Assembly (NCBI GenBank): GCA_001599595.1
Contig: BCHH01000009.1
Coordinates: 236,099-300,098, forward strand
Source: Beverwykella pulmonaria
Lineage: Eukaryota; Ascomycota; Dothideomycetes; Pleosporales; Melanommataceae
Length of the DNA: 64,000 nucleotides
Direction: 5' to 3'
Part shown: positions 36,150-47,390 of the stretch, in pieces
Position numbering within the stretch: position 1 is the first letter of the stretch
How the letters are laid out: every line of letters begins with the position of its first letter
The notes under the pieces: generated by a model
Seen by the model: only the letters and a program-made list of their open reading frames with translations
Told to the model about the DNA's origin: nothing
Database searches by the model: none
Program-made: the position numbers and the translations under genes

Positions 36150-36820
36150 ATGGCTAGCGAAAAAGCAGACACTCTGGTCAACAAGGTCCATGAAGGTACG
36201 ACGGCTGCATGCTCATGGCCGGATCTTTTCTTGATCAATGCAGGCTAATATAGTGTGCACAGGTCAAATCAAGTCTGCTGATATGGTAACTTGCCCATTG
36301 TGCCTCTCCCTATAACACGTACTCACGTGTTGCGCAACAGAGCGAAGAGATGCAGCAGGAGGCCATCGAAGTTGGTAAGTTCCTCCCATGGCCCAATTTG
36401 GTCGCATGAAACCCTGATAGCGTATAGCACAGCAAGCTATGGATCAGTTCAGCATAGAGAAGGTAAGTCTCACGCATTTTCATCTGGTTCGGACTCGCGT
36501 CCGCTTGCAATGCCCCCGGCCTAGAACCCCGCGTTAACCCGTGACCTAGGACATCGCCCAGTACATCAAAAAGGAAGTAAGAGGATTCCCACCTTCCGCC
36601 ATGGAGGCATGAGCTCACACGAATTCAGTTTGACAGCCGCAAGGGCGCGACATGGCACTGCATCGTCGGTCGGAATTTTGGAAGCTTCGTCACCCATGGT
36701 ATGCTGATAACCCCCCCTGTCCGGGCCAGTACTGCGATCGCTAATCCGTCTGCAGAGACAAAGCACTTTATCTACTTCTACCTCGGACACTGTGCCATCC
36801 TCCTCTTCAAAACGCAATAA
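36150..36820 (+). CDS. Dynein light chain LC8 (DYNLL) with six introns
   Basis: Homodimeric hub protein of cytoplasmic dynein that binds TQT-type peptides in the intermediate chain and other partners. Seven exons: 36150-36195, 36263-36285, 36341-36374, 36428-36462, 36550-36576, 36629-36698, 36756-36820, giving 99 aa. Near-invariant LC8 segments are intact: [62 protein letters not shown]. All six introns have GT donors, AG acceptors and mostly CTAAT/CTAAC-like branches. Four exons are only 23-35 nt, so automatic prediction would easily miss it. The N-terminus is about ten residues longer than animal LC8. Confidence 0.95.
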
Positions 36821-37696
36821 GCGCACATAGCCAATGCGTCATGTGGCCCTGGACCTGCCATTTACTTCTCGACTTCTTCCACTTCCCTAGTTGACCTCCC
36901 CCCGACTACTTTCCCTTCACCTCCCACCAGAGCTTAGGGTGGCTGTTTCTCATCCTGGTCCTCAACACTTCTTGTTTCTAAGACTGGGTTCCGGCATCGA
37001 CGAAAGGAGTAAAGGCAAAGGTTCACATGAAGACAGCTTTGACAACAGCGATGATCACGAGACTATGAGTCTCGTTCTCAATGACTACCACGAGTCTCCT
37101 TTCCAAAATTTGGCATCTTGGGGGTTGATATGCTCTGTAATGAATGCACTATTTGGCTGTATACCTTGGTATATTTCGTCTCATCTTTGAGCGTTCCTGC
37201 GCGCCCTAAGTGAAGTCTTGCTATAACCCTGTGCCACCTCACACCACGACTGTGTTAACGCGTAAGCAGTTGCTTCTTCCGTGCTAACAACTTAATGCTT
37301 GGAGAAAGTCGAAAGCTCCAACACCATCACACGTGATACCAAAGCGGTTAATCTATCCTCCCGCAGAGCATAGGCCAAGTGTGGCTAAGCGATGACGCGC
37401 CTTCTTGGCTCTGGGCGCTCATCAGACCTTTAATCAATGCACCACACTTGCCGCAATTGCACAACCATCACCACACCACTCACCTCATCTCTCCCACTAG
37501 AAACCCGTATCAATCCGTTCGGCAGCTTTGCCTCCTCAGCAGCTCTACACCGATACTTGTAACGAACGACGCCGAGCTCGCGCCTCATCAACAACCACAG
37601 CTACCGAGCTTCCGCCACATTGCCAACACGCATTCCACAACCCTCTACAGCCCACCAACCTAGCTCTCCGAGCACGGCGCAAGCAATACCAAAATT
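36821..37696. other. Intergenic between LC8 and zinc-ribbon gene
   Basis: About 880 bp. Pyrimidine- and CA-rich sequence at 37430-37640 probably belongs to the promoter and 5' UTR of the downstream gene. No further gene seen. Confidence 0.45.
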
Positions 37697-38264
37697 ATGT
37701 TCTTCTTCTTCACCTGTGGCACACACAGTACGTTCCTCCTTCCCTCTCCACGGCGCATTGTGGTCCCCAACAACAATAGTTTCTCTATCCACCAGCCAAT
37801 TCCCGACACGGTCTCACAACTTCGACATATCCATGCTAACGATGAATTCCAGCTTTTCAATCTCCTCTCAAAGGCGCCGAGCACTTAACCGTACAATGCC
37901 AAAACTGCGGTAACTTTTCCGGTCGAATAATGAAGCGCTGGTACTTCCCCCACATTCCCCTTCCTCCTTCCCCATTTCCTCCCCCATCCATCCAATCTGT
38001 CTTCCTTGCTGACGCTCGAAATCTAGGGAATGGTTCACCTTCTGCTTCGTCCCCATAATCCCTTTCTCACTCAAACCCTACCGAGAAGTCGGCTGCCACA
38101 TCTGCCATTTCTACCAGGACATCAAGTATCGTCCGGACGTGCAGCAGCAGATGGGCATGAGTGGGGGTCAGGCCGAGGGCGGCGTTATGATGAATCCGCA
38201 GCAGCATGGAGGGCCGGGATATGGACCACCACCGGCGGGGGTGCCTCCACACCAGTACAAGTGA
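37697..38264 (+). CDS. Small zinc-ribbon protein
   Basis: Exons 37697-37727, 37853-37940 and 38027-38264 give 118 aa. The two zinc knuckles are VQCQNCGNFSG and VGCHICHFYQD, separated by a hydrophobic WFTFCFVPIIPFSL segment that may touch or insert in a membrane. The start MFFFFTCGTH plus a TFQSPLKGAEHLTV lead-in is the usual beginning of this short fungal zinc-ribbon family (zinc-ribbon_15-like). The C-terminal 35 residues are Gly/Pro/Gln-rich. Function in the family is not established. Exon boundaries fall in phases 1 and 2 and rebuild the conserved KRWEWFTF joint, which supports the model. Confidence 0.85.
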
Positions 38265-38750
38265 GAACGGTGATGGGTGGTACTGGATGCTGAATGAGGT
38301 GGAAATTATACGCGCAGCAGACAGGACAAGGCTGAGAGCATCTATTGACGGGGGTGATAATGATGCGTGAAAGAGTGCATAATTGCAACGGAAGACACGT
38401 TACGCACGATAGTCGCACATTTTCCTTTGTCCTTGCGTTTATCATTCAAAAACTGAGCCTTGGGTGCACAGTACGGCGTCCCGGAACAAATACCATTACT
38501 GGATTAATCCTCACAATAGGCATGAGGTTCCAGAGATTTGCCTATCAGTGAGTAGTGGGCTTTTCGAATCTACAATTGTACTACTGCTGAATTGAACTGC
38601 TATGAACTATTTCAAATTCTATCAACCACCCAACGTGCCCTCCCTCTTGCACTTTTGCACGGGACGATCGCCGAAATCCTCAAGACCTGAGAGTGGTCCC
38701 GGACTTGCATTTAGGCTGCGGTCCATGTTTGAATGCTCATGAAGGTATGT
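38265..38750. other. Convergent 3' intergenic region
   Basis: Short gap between two convergent genes; 3' UTR sequence only. Confidence 0.45.
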
Positions 38751-40117
38751 TTAATCGTCGCTATTATCGAAGCTCGTATTCAGCCCCTCTCCCAGCGTAC
38801 TAAAAAGGTGTGTCTCCACCCTTTCAATGCTATCGAGACTCTCCCTGTCGCTCTTATACCCTAGAAAAAACGACGAAGATGGGGCGTCGTGTTCAGATCC
38901 AGTCAGAATCTCATTTGCCTTGCTGTCTTGCGGGTTCGGCAGTGGACTCTGATCATGCCGAATACCCTGATCCGCAGATCCCGATCCCGGCGCAGGCGAC
39001 CCAATCCCCACCCCTTCCTTCCTGCTCTTTACTTGCCCTGATGCGAAAGGCATAGCGCTCTTCCCCACTGTAGCTTGCAATTGCTGCGGTCCCTTCTCAA
39101 ATCGTGAAAGATTAGAAAAGAGAGACGATGGTTTCCACATTGAAATGTCCAAGTCCCAGGACGTGTATTTTGGCGCTGGTTGTTGTTCTTGTCCTTGGAT
39201 AAATTGGGCACGTATATCGAACGAAAATGGAGCCGGGATGCTGTTTTCCTTGCCGCTGAACGACGGATGGTACATACCTGGAGACTTTGACGTGTCATTT
39301 GCACTTATATTCTCGCTTGACTTCATCGACTCTACTGGCGGCCGCCGGAAATGTGAAATCTGAGGAGGATTGACCTTGGGCCTCGTAAAAGGAGCAGTGA
39401 CAATCTGGTTCGCAAGTGGCGATTGGAGCCGACCTTCCGGAAGAGTGTTACAACATTGTCTATATGAGAAGGGTGTCCAGAAAGTCGGCGGACGGTCATT
39501 GCTCGCAGATGGAAGATAGAGAGAGTCACGGATTGGCCATGAGATGCCGGCTTGCTCTAGAATATTTTCTCTCATTAGTACAAGCGTAGCAAACTAATCT
39601 CAAAAAGCAGGGCATACCTCTGGGCGCATGCTGAAAAGAGAAGCAAACAATGTCATTTGTTGCCCCGAAATCGAGTTCCCTATGACTGCTAGCACTGCCA
39701 ATCAGCTGTTCAGACAACAATAACTTGATCTGTCCGTTGTTCTCTCGCGCATCCCAAGAGCTCTGCATGAGTACATTTTGATAAAAGGGCGGAAACTCGA
39801 GGGGCTGCTTTCGTTGACTAGAGGGACGTTCGGAGAATCCGATCAACCGCTTTTTGTAAACTGCAATGAATAAGCACGATACGAATCTTGAGCACGGCAA
39901 AGAAGAGATACCTCGCTCTTCTAGCCACGCGTTGGCCTCGAAGGAGTCATGGCTAGTCGCCTTAGCACCTAGGCACGCAGAAATTGCGGCGAATATAATG
40001 CTCACGTGGACAATATACTCGCAAAACCCAGACCCATCTACAATGATCTGTGAACTCTTGGATGGGAATGTGAGAGTCTCGAGGGAAGACGATAACGTCC
40101 CAGTTGTTGTAGCGCAT
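38751..40117 (-). CDS. Hypothetical fungal protein of the MRYNNWDV type
   Basis: Proposed exons 40117-40006, 39968-39912, 39860-39618 and 39568-38751 (409 aa). The start MRYNNWDVIVFP...IPIQEF and the later blocks SFEANAWLEERV, PLEFPPFYQNVL and FSFQHAPRENILEQAGISWP resemble a family of unknown function in filamentous ascomycetes, as far as I recall it. The last two introns are well supported: a 51-nt in-frame intron and a GTATGC donor with GAGAG acceptor that restores HAPRENILEQ. The first junction is weak: it needs a 37-nt intron (40005-39969), and the expected segment between QEF and the VSIHSW-like region of relatives seems absent. Either the middle has been lost, the first intron is elsewhere, or the gene is damaged there. 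The C-terminal half is Ser/Pro-rich and disordered. Confidence 0.55.
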
Positions 40118-41783
40118 GGCGGGCCAGCACGCAGACACAAACACCGTCGGCGACCCCCAGGGTTTGGAGGTGTAGTTAGGAAGAGGCTGGGTGTATGGAC
40201 AGTTAGATCAAAGCTTGACAAGTCGCCCCTACCACTACCCACTACCAGCAGTTATGAGGAAGGTGTAGTGCGTTGAGTGAGACCTACGACATGTTATCAC
40301 ATCCGAGGAGAATAGAAGGTATATTATGCAAACGTAGGTATAGTTTGAAAAGGAGTCAAGTTTACCCTACTATATCTGCCACCAGGCCTTCTACAAGCTT
40401 CTCAAGATCCTCGATAATGTCAGCGCTGAGTGACAATTCCAGAGATCAGCGTGTGGCCCTTCTAGTAGAAACAGGGCTATGCTAGGCGATGTCGGTTCCT
40501 TTGGCTTGTTTACTTAAGTCGGTTGACTGTCCTCTGCAATGTTTGGCCGGAGGGGCTACGATAGAGGTGCCGTATGGGGATAGACTTAAACACCAGCACA
40601 GTACACCATAATGCCAGAGTCTGTAAGCCTTCACACATTCGATTAGAATGAATATTTAACCTCATTTACACTATCACCCTACTGGTAGCTGACCGCCCAC
40701 GCTACCCAATCTACCCAGCAAGCGCATATAACCGACAACTACAGAGCGCCGCGGGTCTGAACAGCACATTAAAACAAAAACGAAGGAACGAAAAGGAAAG
40801 AAGATAGCCCTGAGGGGATACCCTTACGATCCAAGGGCCCCACACAACCAAGTCTAAGTGTGCACCAAATGCTAATGCAAACCCGGTATAAGACAGCTTT
40901 TGGGAGATTCGCGCCAGACGCCGTGCTAATGGGATGGGATGCAGCCTCCTAACAAGAACGCTCAAGTTACCTAGCGTGAATAGTAGAAAGTGTCGTGAAA
41001 AGAAATGTGTGTGACCGGAGACCGAGCGGAGATCGGGTAGAGTTTTGGGCGTGCGGGTTCTGTAGGAGGTGGGAAAGAGGCCGTACTACGACGAGAAGGC
41101 ACTGTCGTGACCGCTGCGAGGTTCTGCGCCAGGCCCGTTTTGTGATGCTCCATTCTGGCCCACACTAAGCTCGTTTATCCTCGCCGCCATCATTCCGTCT
41201 GTGGATCTCGATGTATTAGGAGAAAGCACTCCAAGATGGTTGTTTGGGATCATAGCAGGTGGTTGATGAACCGGTAGGTGAACGGGGTAGGGACTAAGAG
41301 AAGAGAAAGTTAGCATGGGTCTTCAAAGGTATGGTATCTTCCAAGGCCAACAGAACCCAGAAACCAAACAACGAAGCCCGAGGACGACGACGACGAAAGG
41401 GAAACAAGGCGCTGTAAACAAGGCAAAGGCAAATCGTCAAGCACAAAAATATAGAAATCTTGTCGATTACAGCCGGCCGATCATGCGCACACGAGTGAAA
41501 GCAAGAAAGCACCCTCGAAGAATACTAGCTACAACCAAATGTTCCCCCAGAGCCAGTTGTGCACTGGCTGTAGCTTGTTATACAAAAGATCCTCTCTAGA
41601 GGCCATTCAATTGGCAAGATTGGTTCGTCAAGTTGCAACTTTTATGTACCGCCCGTGCAGAAAGGAAGACCAAGTCGCTTGAGAGTCATGAGGGCAGTCG
41701 TAAAAAAAAAGAATCGTCGAATAAGCCAACCGGGTAAATCATCAGGCAGGAGCGCCATAGCAGTGACGAGAAAAAGAGTGTGC
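40118..41783. other. Intergenic gap
   Basis: About 1.7 kb with no supported gene. 41000-41780 probably includes the 3' UTR of the RRM gene. Short frames on both strands lack protein-like composition. Confidence 0.45.
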
Positions 41784-43190
41784 TTACTGTGAAGACATTA
41801 GTAAGAGCCATGCGTCGGATCCTGCATGTCACTCACCTTCATTGGTGCAAAGTTGCCGTACGGGTGAGTGGGCGGCATGCCCATGGACGGGTAGACTGGC
41901 GGCGGCGGGGCGGGCCGGTAAGGGGTACCAGCCGGGCCGGAGTTGTTCTGGCTACGGCCCCAGGAGAGACGGACGCGCGAATTGCCAATAGGGTAGCCTT
42001 GCATCTGGTTGATGGCCATCTCAGCGGCATGGCGCTGAACGAACTGGACGAAGCCGCATCCCTTGCCCGGGGGAATCTTGACGTAGGTGATCTCGCCGAA
42101 GCCTTGGAAGAAAGAGCGGAGCTCATCCTCGGTGACGTATCCAGAGAGACCTCCAACGAAGACGGTGGTGTTGTTTGGGTCAGTGAACTGGTTCATAGGC
42201 TGCGGCGCGCCGTAATAGCCCATTGGTGGAGCGCCCATCGAGTACATTCCGAGGGGGCCGCCACTGCCGGGCTGCATGTTCATGCCGCCAGGCCCGCCAG
42301 GGCCGCCGCTCTTGTTCTTGGGGGTAGCAGTCGAGATACGCATGGGGCGATTGCCGCAGTATACGCCTTGCATCTCCTGCAGTGCCTTCTGCTGCTCTTC
42401 CTCATTGGTGAAACGAACGAATCCGTAGCCACGAGACATGCCGCTAATAGGGTCTGACATGATCTTGGCAGACTTGCAGGAGCCAAACTTGTTCTGAAAC
42501 AATTGTACGAGGACGAACTCGTTGACCTCGGGACCCAGATCGCCGACGAAGATGGAGTATTCGGGACCACGGTCATCGCGGCTTTCGCTAGGCTGTTAGT
42601 ACGTTTGACCATATGCGCAGCTGCGAATGCGGTACTCACCTGCGATCAGCGAGGCCACCGCCGGACGCCCAGTTAAGCTTGAAGGGTCGGTTAGAGTTGG
42701 GAATCAGCTGTCCGTTGAGGGTGAGAGCCTTGGCGGCGGCAGCGGCATTCGCAAAATCAACGAAGCAGTATCCAGCGTTACTTCTGCCTAGTAGTTAGCA
42801 TGTTCTAATATGTGGCGTCTCGTGCCTTTGCGCGCCTACCCGGAAAACTTGTCGCGGATCATCTTGACATTGACCTGCTCGCCCATGTTGTACCAGATGC
42901 TTCGTACAAAGTTCTCGTCGATCCAGGGTTCGAGCTCCCCCATCCTGCGCCATTGTTAGCTGCAATGTCGCGAACCACGCCACAGCGAGGTAGAAGGCTC
43001 ACCAGAGGGTTGTCTTTGCATCGCCGCCTTGCTGTTCAGGTCCGCCACCGCCGGGAGCGCCCATGTTGCCGGCCGGGAAGCCACCCGCACTGTTGTCAAT
43101 TGGCTGGCCCATGTCGGGCTGCTGGGCGGGCGCGCCGGTTTGCTCGCCGGTCGCCTGGCCCTGGAAGCCGTCGTAATTTTGAAAACTCAT
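41784..43190 (-). CDS. Three-RRM RNA-binding protein, Csx1/Nam8/TIA1-like
   Basis: Exons 43190-43003, 42944-42840, 42783-42640, 42587-41837 and the stop codon at 41786-41784 give 396 aa. RRM1 (GELEPWIDENFVRSIWYNMG...NAGYCFVDF), RRM2 (YSIFVGDLGPEVNEFVL...RGYGFVRF) and RRM3 (TTVFVGGLSGYVTEDELR...GCGFVQF) have intact RNP motifs. The order, WMGELEPW opening and Gly/Gln/Pro-rich ends match fungal Csx1/Nam8-type mRNA-stability or splicing regulators. The last intron (41836-41787, GTGAGT...TACTAAT...CACAG) places TAA immediately after the acceptor. Without splicing the frame runs 12 codons into the intron and stops at the TAA inside the TACTAAT branch site (41798). Both forms are therefore plausible products differing only at the tail. 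Confidence 0.92.
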
Positions 43191-45209
43191 TGTCGCAGAT
43201 ATTCGCAGAGGGGAGGAGCGAAAAAGCGGAAGGATGCGCGGGATAGATAGGAGAGTAAAAGTGTAGAGTTAAAAGTATGGTGGAGAATCGAAGTTGATGT
43301 TGTATGGTAAATCGATCTGCGCGCGAGGAAGTTTATACGTTAGCGTCGGTGGTTCTAGGCGCACTTGGGTAGGCGTTACAGGCTCCAGGCTGCACTTACC
43401 GCAGCAAACCAAGGACCGTCTATCACCTTGTCGCGGGAGACTGTGGGCCGTCGCGCGTCTCTAAGAGCACAAGGCGCAAAGAAAGCTGGGTGATAGAGTG
43501 GAGAAGCAGAAACAGACTATAGTAGCTGAAAGAGAGGGCCCAGTAAGACTGCGACGGAACGCCGGGGGCACTTCGGCGAAGAGGAGGACGCGGAGAGAGA
43601 CGGAGAGAGAGAGAGAGTGAACGAGCGACCGTCGTGGTGGAGTTGAAGGTCGGGGAGGGCAGGAACAAGTCTCGCGAATCTGGGCAGCAGTCAGTGACGG
43701 TGACTCTAGAGATCACATGGCAGCCAGCGTAGCACGGAGCTCGTTAATAGATCCACGCCCAGCAGCACCCCGCATCTTTGTTCCCTAGCAACGCGCGCCG
43801 CCGTGAGCGTTGGATGCGACAGGCACGCTGCAACAAGCAGCACGGCTGGCGAGTGAAGCCGGAGCTGGGAGCTGTACGAGGCGCGTCGTCGCTCGCGGCG
43901 TGCGCTCAGCCTGCCCGTCGCATGCGCAGCGCCCGCAACAGACATCAATTGAGCGGCGTCGCTCTGCGACCCTGCGACGGGCGTCGCACAGCATTGCGCA
44001 AGCTGTGCTCGCCAAGGTGTGAAGAGGTGAAGAAATTTATGGCCGCGGCCGCGTACGTACCAGAAGACCAGCAGACTCCTAACAGAGAAGACAGAGTGCA
44101 ATCCCGAAGACAAGCAGAACTCCGCAAAGCAAAAGGAAGACAGTTTCAACACCGCACGAAAGGATGAGATGGGGGAGGGTGACGAAGAATGCGAGGGTGG
44201 AAGAGGTTGAGGGCGGGGGAGAGCCAGCAAATGAGGCCCTGGTTCTCTTTCAACGCCCAAGCGAGCCCTGGAGTGCCGGGCAAGCCGCTTGGTCATGTGC
44301 AGGTTGAGCCGACGCTCATGGATGCGGGTCTGGGAGGGAGGGCTGGAAAACAAGCTTTGATCTTCGATATCAAATCAATCTACGGCTATCTCACCACCAA
44401 CCCCGTCACACCTCGCCTCGCCTTTGGACCAGGCTGCCACGCTGCTGCGAGATCTGGCCGTTCGCGAGCTCGTGAGGAGCTGCCCGCTTCGCCGCCACCA
44501 TTGGCTCGCCGGGGGACCTGTTTCGACGTGCTCGAGGGCCTGCACGATCTGCGTTATTAATAGGCGCGAGGGGCAGACGACTGTGCGTGCGTCGTCAACT
44601 GCACGTAAACATGGCCTGCATGCCGCTGTGATTCCCGGCGACGTGATTGTCGTGGGCAGCGCCGTGGGCCGCGACCGATTCGTCCTGGCCTTCTCTCTCA
44701 TTTCGCCGTGCACCCCAAGTGCGTGCAGCTAGTGCACGAGTATCAGGATGGGTATTTTGAGCCGGCTGCACTTCCTCACAGAGAACGGCCGAGAAACGCG
44801 CTGACTACATGACGCTCCCTCTCCAGCCTCTCCCAGTGGGTGCTGCATCTGCGCCGAGAGCAATGGCGGCGACGGCCTGGCCTCGCTGACCTATCCAGTG
44901 AGCCAGCATCATGCATCCCCTCAACAAGGCACCACCCTCACATTCGCTGAGGCCGTTGCTGCTCCTCCCCTCCTGCAGTGGAGCCAATACTCGCGCCAAT
45001 AATTCTGTTCCATTCTTTCTTACGGCACATCAGGGTGCATACACCAAATTAAGCGTCTCGCCACTTCTCTTCGGGTTACTTCACATGTCAAATCTGGTTC
45101 ACATGGAGCACGGCATTCTTCAAATAATGTCTATTCTCTGGTAAAAGAGCATAGCGCAGGTGACACAGCTTCAAGACTCGAATATTTCCTCAACAGACTC
45201 CCAATGCGC
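43191..45209. other. GC-rich intergenic region with long promoter/5' UTR
   Basis: About 2 kb between two minus-strand genes. 43190-43700 is probably the 5' UTR and promoter of the RRM gene and contains a GA-rich tract, seen as a CT tract on the coding strand. A 215-codon minus frame at 43706-44353 and several plus frames overlap and look like GC-rich chance frames. No gene is supported. Confidence 0.45.
43602..43618. repeat. GA dinucleotide tract upstream of the RRM gene
   Basis: A run of GAGAGA lies about 410 bp before the RRM-gene start, read as CT on the coding strand. Pyrimidine tracts of this kind are common in fungal core promoters. Confidence 0.6.
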
Positions 45210-45857
45210 TCATGCCGCTGCCGGGATTCCATTTGCCGTCTTCGCCTCACCGAATGAGTCCCGGCCCTCAGCAAAGACCTTGTCGAAATCGTACTCGAAC
45301 CACCTGATGTCGGGGCAGAGGCCCGCGAACTTCCACACCCCATCGACCTTCTTGTACCAGTGCAGGTTGAAGCTGTGAGCGTGGCCCTTGACCGCGACCT
45401 TGGTGCGGGTCTCATCCGTGTACTTCTGGTGCGGCACCCGCAGTTGGTGGTAGCCCGTCATCTCATCCTCCGCAGTCTTCTCCCACCTCGTACCTCCGAT
45501 GAAATGCTGGGTCTTGAGCAGCGGGTTTCCGAGGACGGCGGGGTCGGAAGCCATGGCAACGAACTCCTCAGCCGGCATGGCGTCCCAGCTCTTGTTGAGG
45601 AAGGAGGTGTAGTCGATCTTGAGTGTTGGGGCAATGCACTTGCGCAGGCGGTCCCAGTCCTAGATACTAAAGTCAGATTCCCTATTTGGGAAGTTTGGGG
45701 GGATCCGAGCCGCACCTTGCTGTCGTAGCTATCTGCCCACTCGTAGCACGCCGCCTGGCACCCCATCACGTCTACATCACGTCAGTCCTGGCCGAAGTTT
45801 TGGTCGTGCATTGCAGAACTGACCATCAAAGTTAAGCTTGAACTCCTGGTTGGCCAT
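45210..45857 (-). CDS. SCD1: Scytalone dehydratase (DHN-melanin pathway)
   Basis: Dehydrates scytalone to 1,3,8-trihydroxynaphthalene and vermelone to 1,8-dihydroxynaphthalene. Exons 45857-45824, 45771-45716 and 45659-45210 give 179 aa, close to family length. The residues known for catalysis in the Magnaporthe enzyme all align with a constant offset of three: Tyr27, Asp28 (DSYDSK), Tyr47 (KIDY), His82 (TQHFIGG), His107 (VPHQKY), Ser126 and Asn128 ([11 protein letters not shown]). The second intron has a GTGCGG donor and a GACTTTAGTATCTAG end and restores DSKDWDRLRK. No polyketide synthase, reductase or Cmr1-type regulator gene lies nearby, so it is an unclustered melanin gene. No targeting signal is seen. 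Confidence 0.96.
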
Positions 45858-46423
45858 GATTGGCTGATAAATGATATGCAGTTTTGAATGGGATGAGGTA
45901 TGAATTGGGATGCAGAGAGGTAGTGTTTGTTTAGATGCCCAACTTATGACGTTGCTTTCTCTTTTTTATATCTCAAGATGCTCGTGTTGTTTCCAATGCT
46001 CCGGTGTGGAGGTACTTCGGGTCCCCACCACATTTCGGACTAGAGGGCTGGCCCGAACCCGTGCAACCCAGAGCCACGGGCAAGACGGGGCCGATGCTAT
46101 TTTATACGAGACACGGATCACGATGTGCCTGGATTTCCAATATATAGCAGCGGCGTTTCAGCCCTACTTGACTCTCCGGAGCTCGTACGCGGGCCATGTT
46201 GTTCGGAAGCGGAGAGCTCGCTCGGGTCCCGACTCCGCAACACCTCCGCAACACCACAACCCCATTCACGATCAAGGTTTGCATCATAAAACTCATCTAG
46301 TTTCAATCACTTTACAGATCTTGGTCTGGCATATGCCCGCTGAACATCAATCACGTGCTTGAGTCGTCGCAGCTCTGTTGCACCACCGCGTCGGAAGCGA
46401 CCCTTTTTTAACACTAGAAGGAC
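45858..46423. other. Intergenic upstream of scytalone dehydratase
   Basis: Probable promoter of the scytalone dehydratase gene. No gene seen. Confidence 0.4.
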
Positions 46424-46798
46424 CTCGGGATCTATACCACGCGCAGCAGTACTTTGAGCGAGCTCTCGCGTACAACCCGGGTACTGCTCCAGAGAGCAAG
46501 CAAAGTGTTATCACAGGCAAATACAAGGGCAGCAGGACTTAAGGCAACACAATAACAACTACAATATCAAATACAGAGTGTCAACTCCACACTCGAAACT
46601 GTATCCAGGTTAACCCAAATGAACGTTTTGCGAGTGCAGATATAGTGGTTAAGGCTATTCTGGAGCTAGAGGCTCAAGAGGCTGCAAATGTCGCGAAGGC
46701 TGCAGAAAACACTGCCAAAATAAGTTGCTGAGGCTGCGGCAGCTAAGACTCTTGAAAATATATTTATTGAATGGCAACTACCAGCTAGACTGCCTTGA
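46424..46798 (+). pseudogene. Relic of a pogo/Fot-type transposase C-terminus
   Basis: Two overlapping frames together read like the tail of a Tc1/mariner-superfamily (pogo/Fot) transposase. The first has TTRVLLQRASKVLSQANTRA before a TAA stop near 46547. The second has NPNERFASADIVVKAI followed by an Ala/Glu/Lys helix. After another frame change near 46722 comes TLENIFIEWQLPARL and a stop at 46798. At least two frameshifts and one stop break it, and the DDE catalytic region is missing. Terminal inverted repeats were not found, so the element limits are unknown. Identification is from remembered family tail patterns and is moderate. Confidence 0.5.
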
Positions 46799-47390
46799 AA
46801 AATCGATATTTTGCACAGCTTCTTGATTTTGTAAGGGTACACAGCCTCCCCGTAGCAGGTGTGGTAGGCTAGCCGACACCCAGGTAAAGTTGGCGTGTGC
46901 GCTTCCTAGTTGGGCGATGCCTACAATACTGGCTCAAATAAATCATAAGAAGTAATTTACATAGATGCACAGAATAGACATAGTTATTTTTTAGTATTAT
47001 TATGCACTACGGACGTAACTCCAGCTCTTTTCGTAGTCACTACGCTGACGCGAGTATGCAAGTGCTGTTCTACCCAAAATCGGCATTCAATCCCTACATC
47101 GGCTCGTTCAACGCTACCAAACTCTGGCGTCGTTCTGCGCAACCTCAAGATGACTGCCAAATAACATTGTCTCTCTAATGCCTATACGAAGATTTTTTAA
47201 AATTACTGAGCATCTACGAATTAGGCCCTTGTTTGGCCCCCAGGATAAAGACGTTCCCAGGTAATTAATGCAAAGCCACGACCACAGCCACCCATCATTA
47301 TCATCCCACCCACCATGTTCTCTCCACGATCTTTCTGCCCGCCACCTTTTTCTTCTCACTTCCAGTTGACTCTATGTTCTACTTGTCAAG
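46799..47390. other. Intergenic, possible transposon 3' end
   Basis: Non-coding AT-rich sequence after the transposase relic, then the promoter of the membrane-protein gene. No clear terminal repeat. Confidence 0.4.

Noticed and set aside
43706..44353. 215-codon minus-strand frame in GC-rich DNA
   Set aside because: Several equally long overlapping frames on both strands point to chance openness from high GC.
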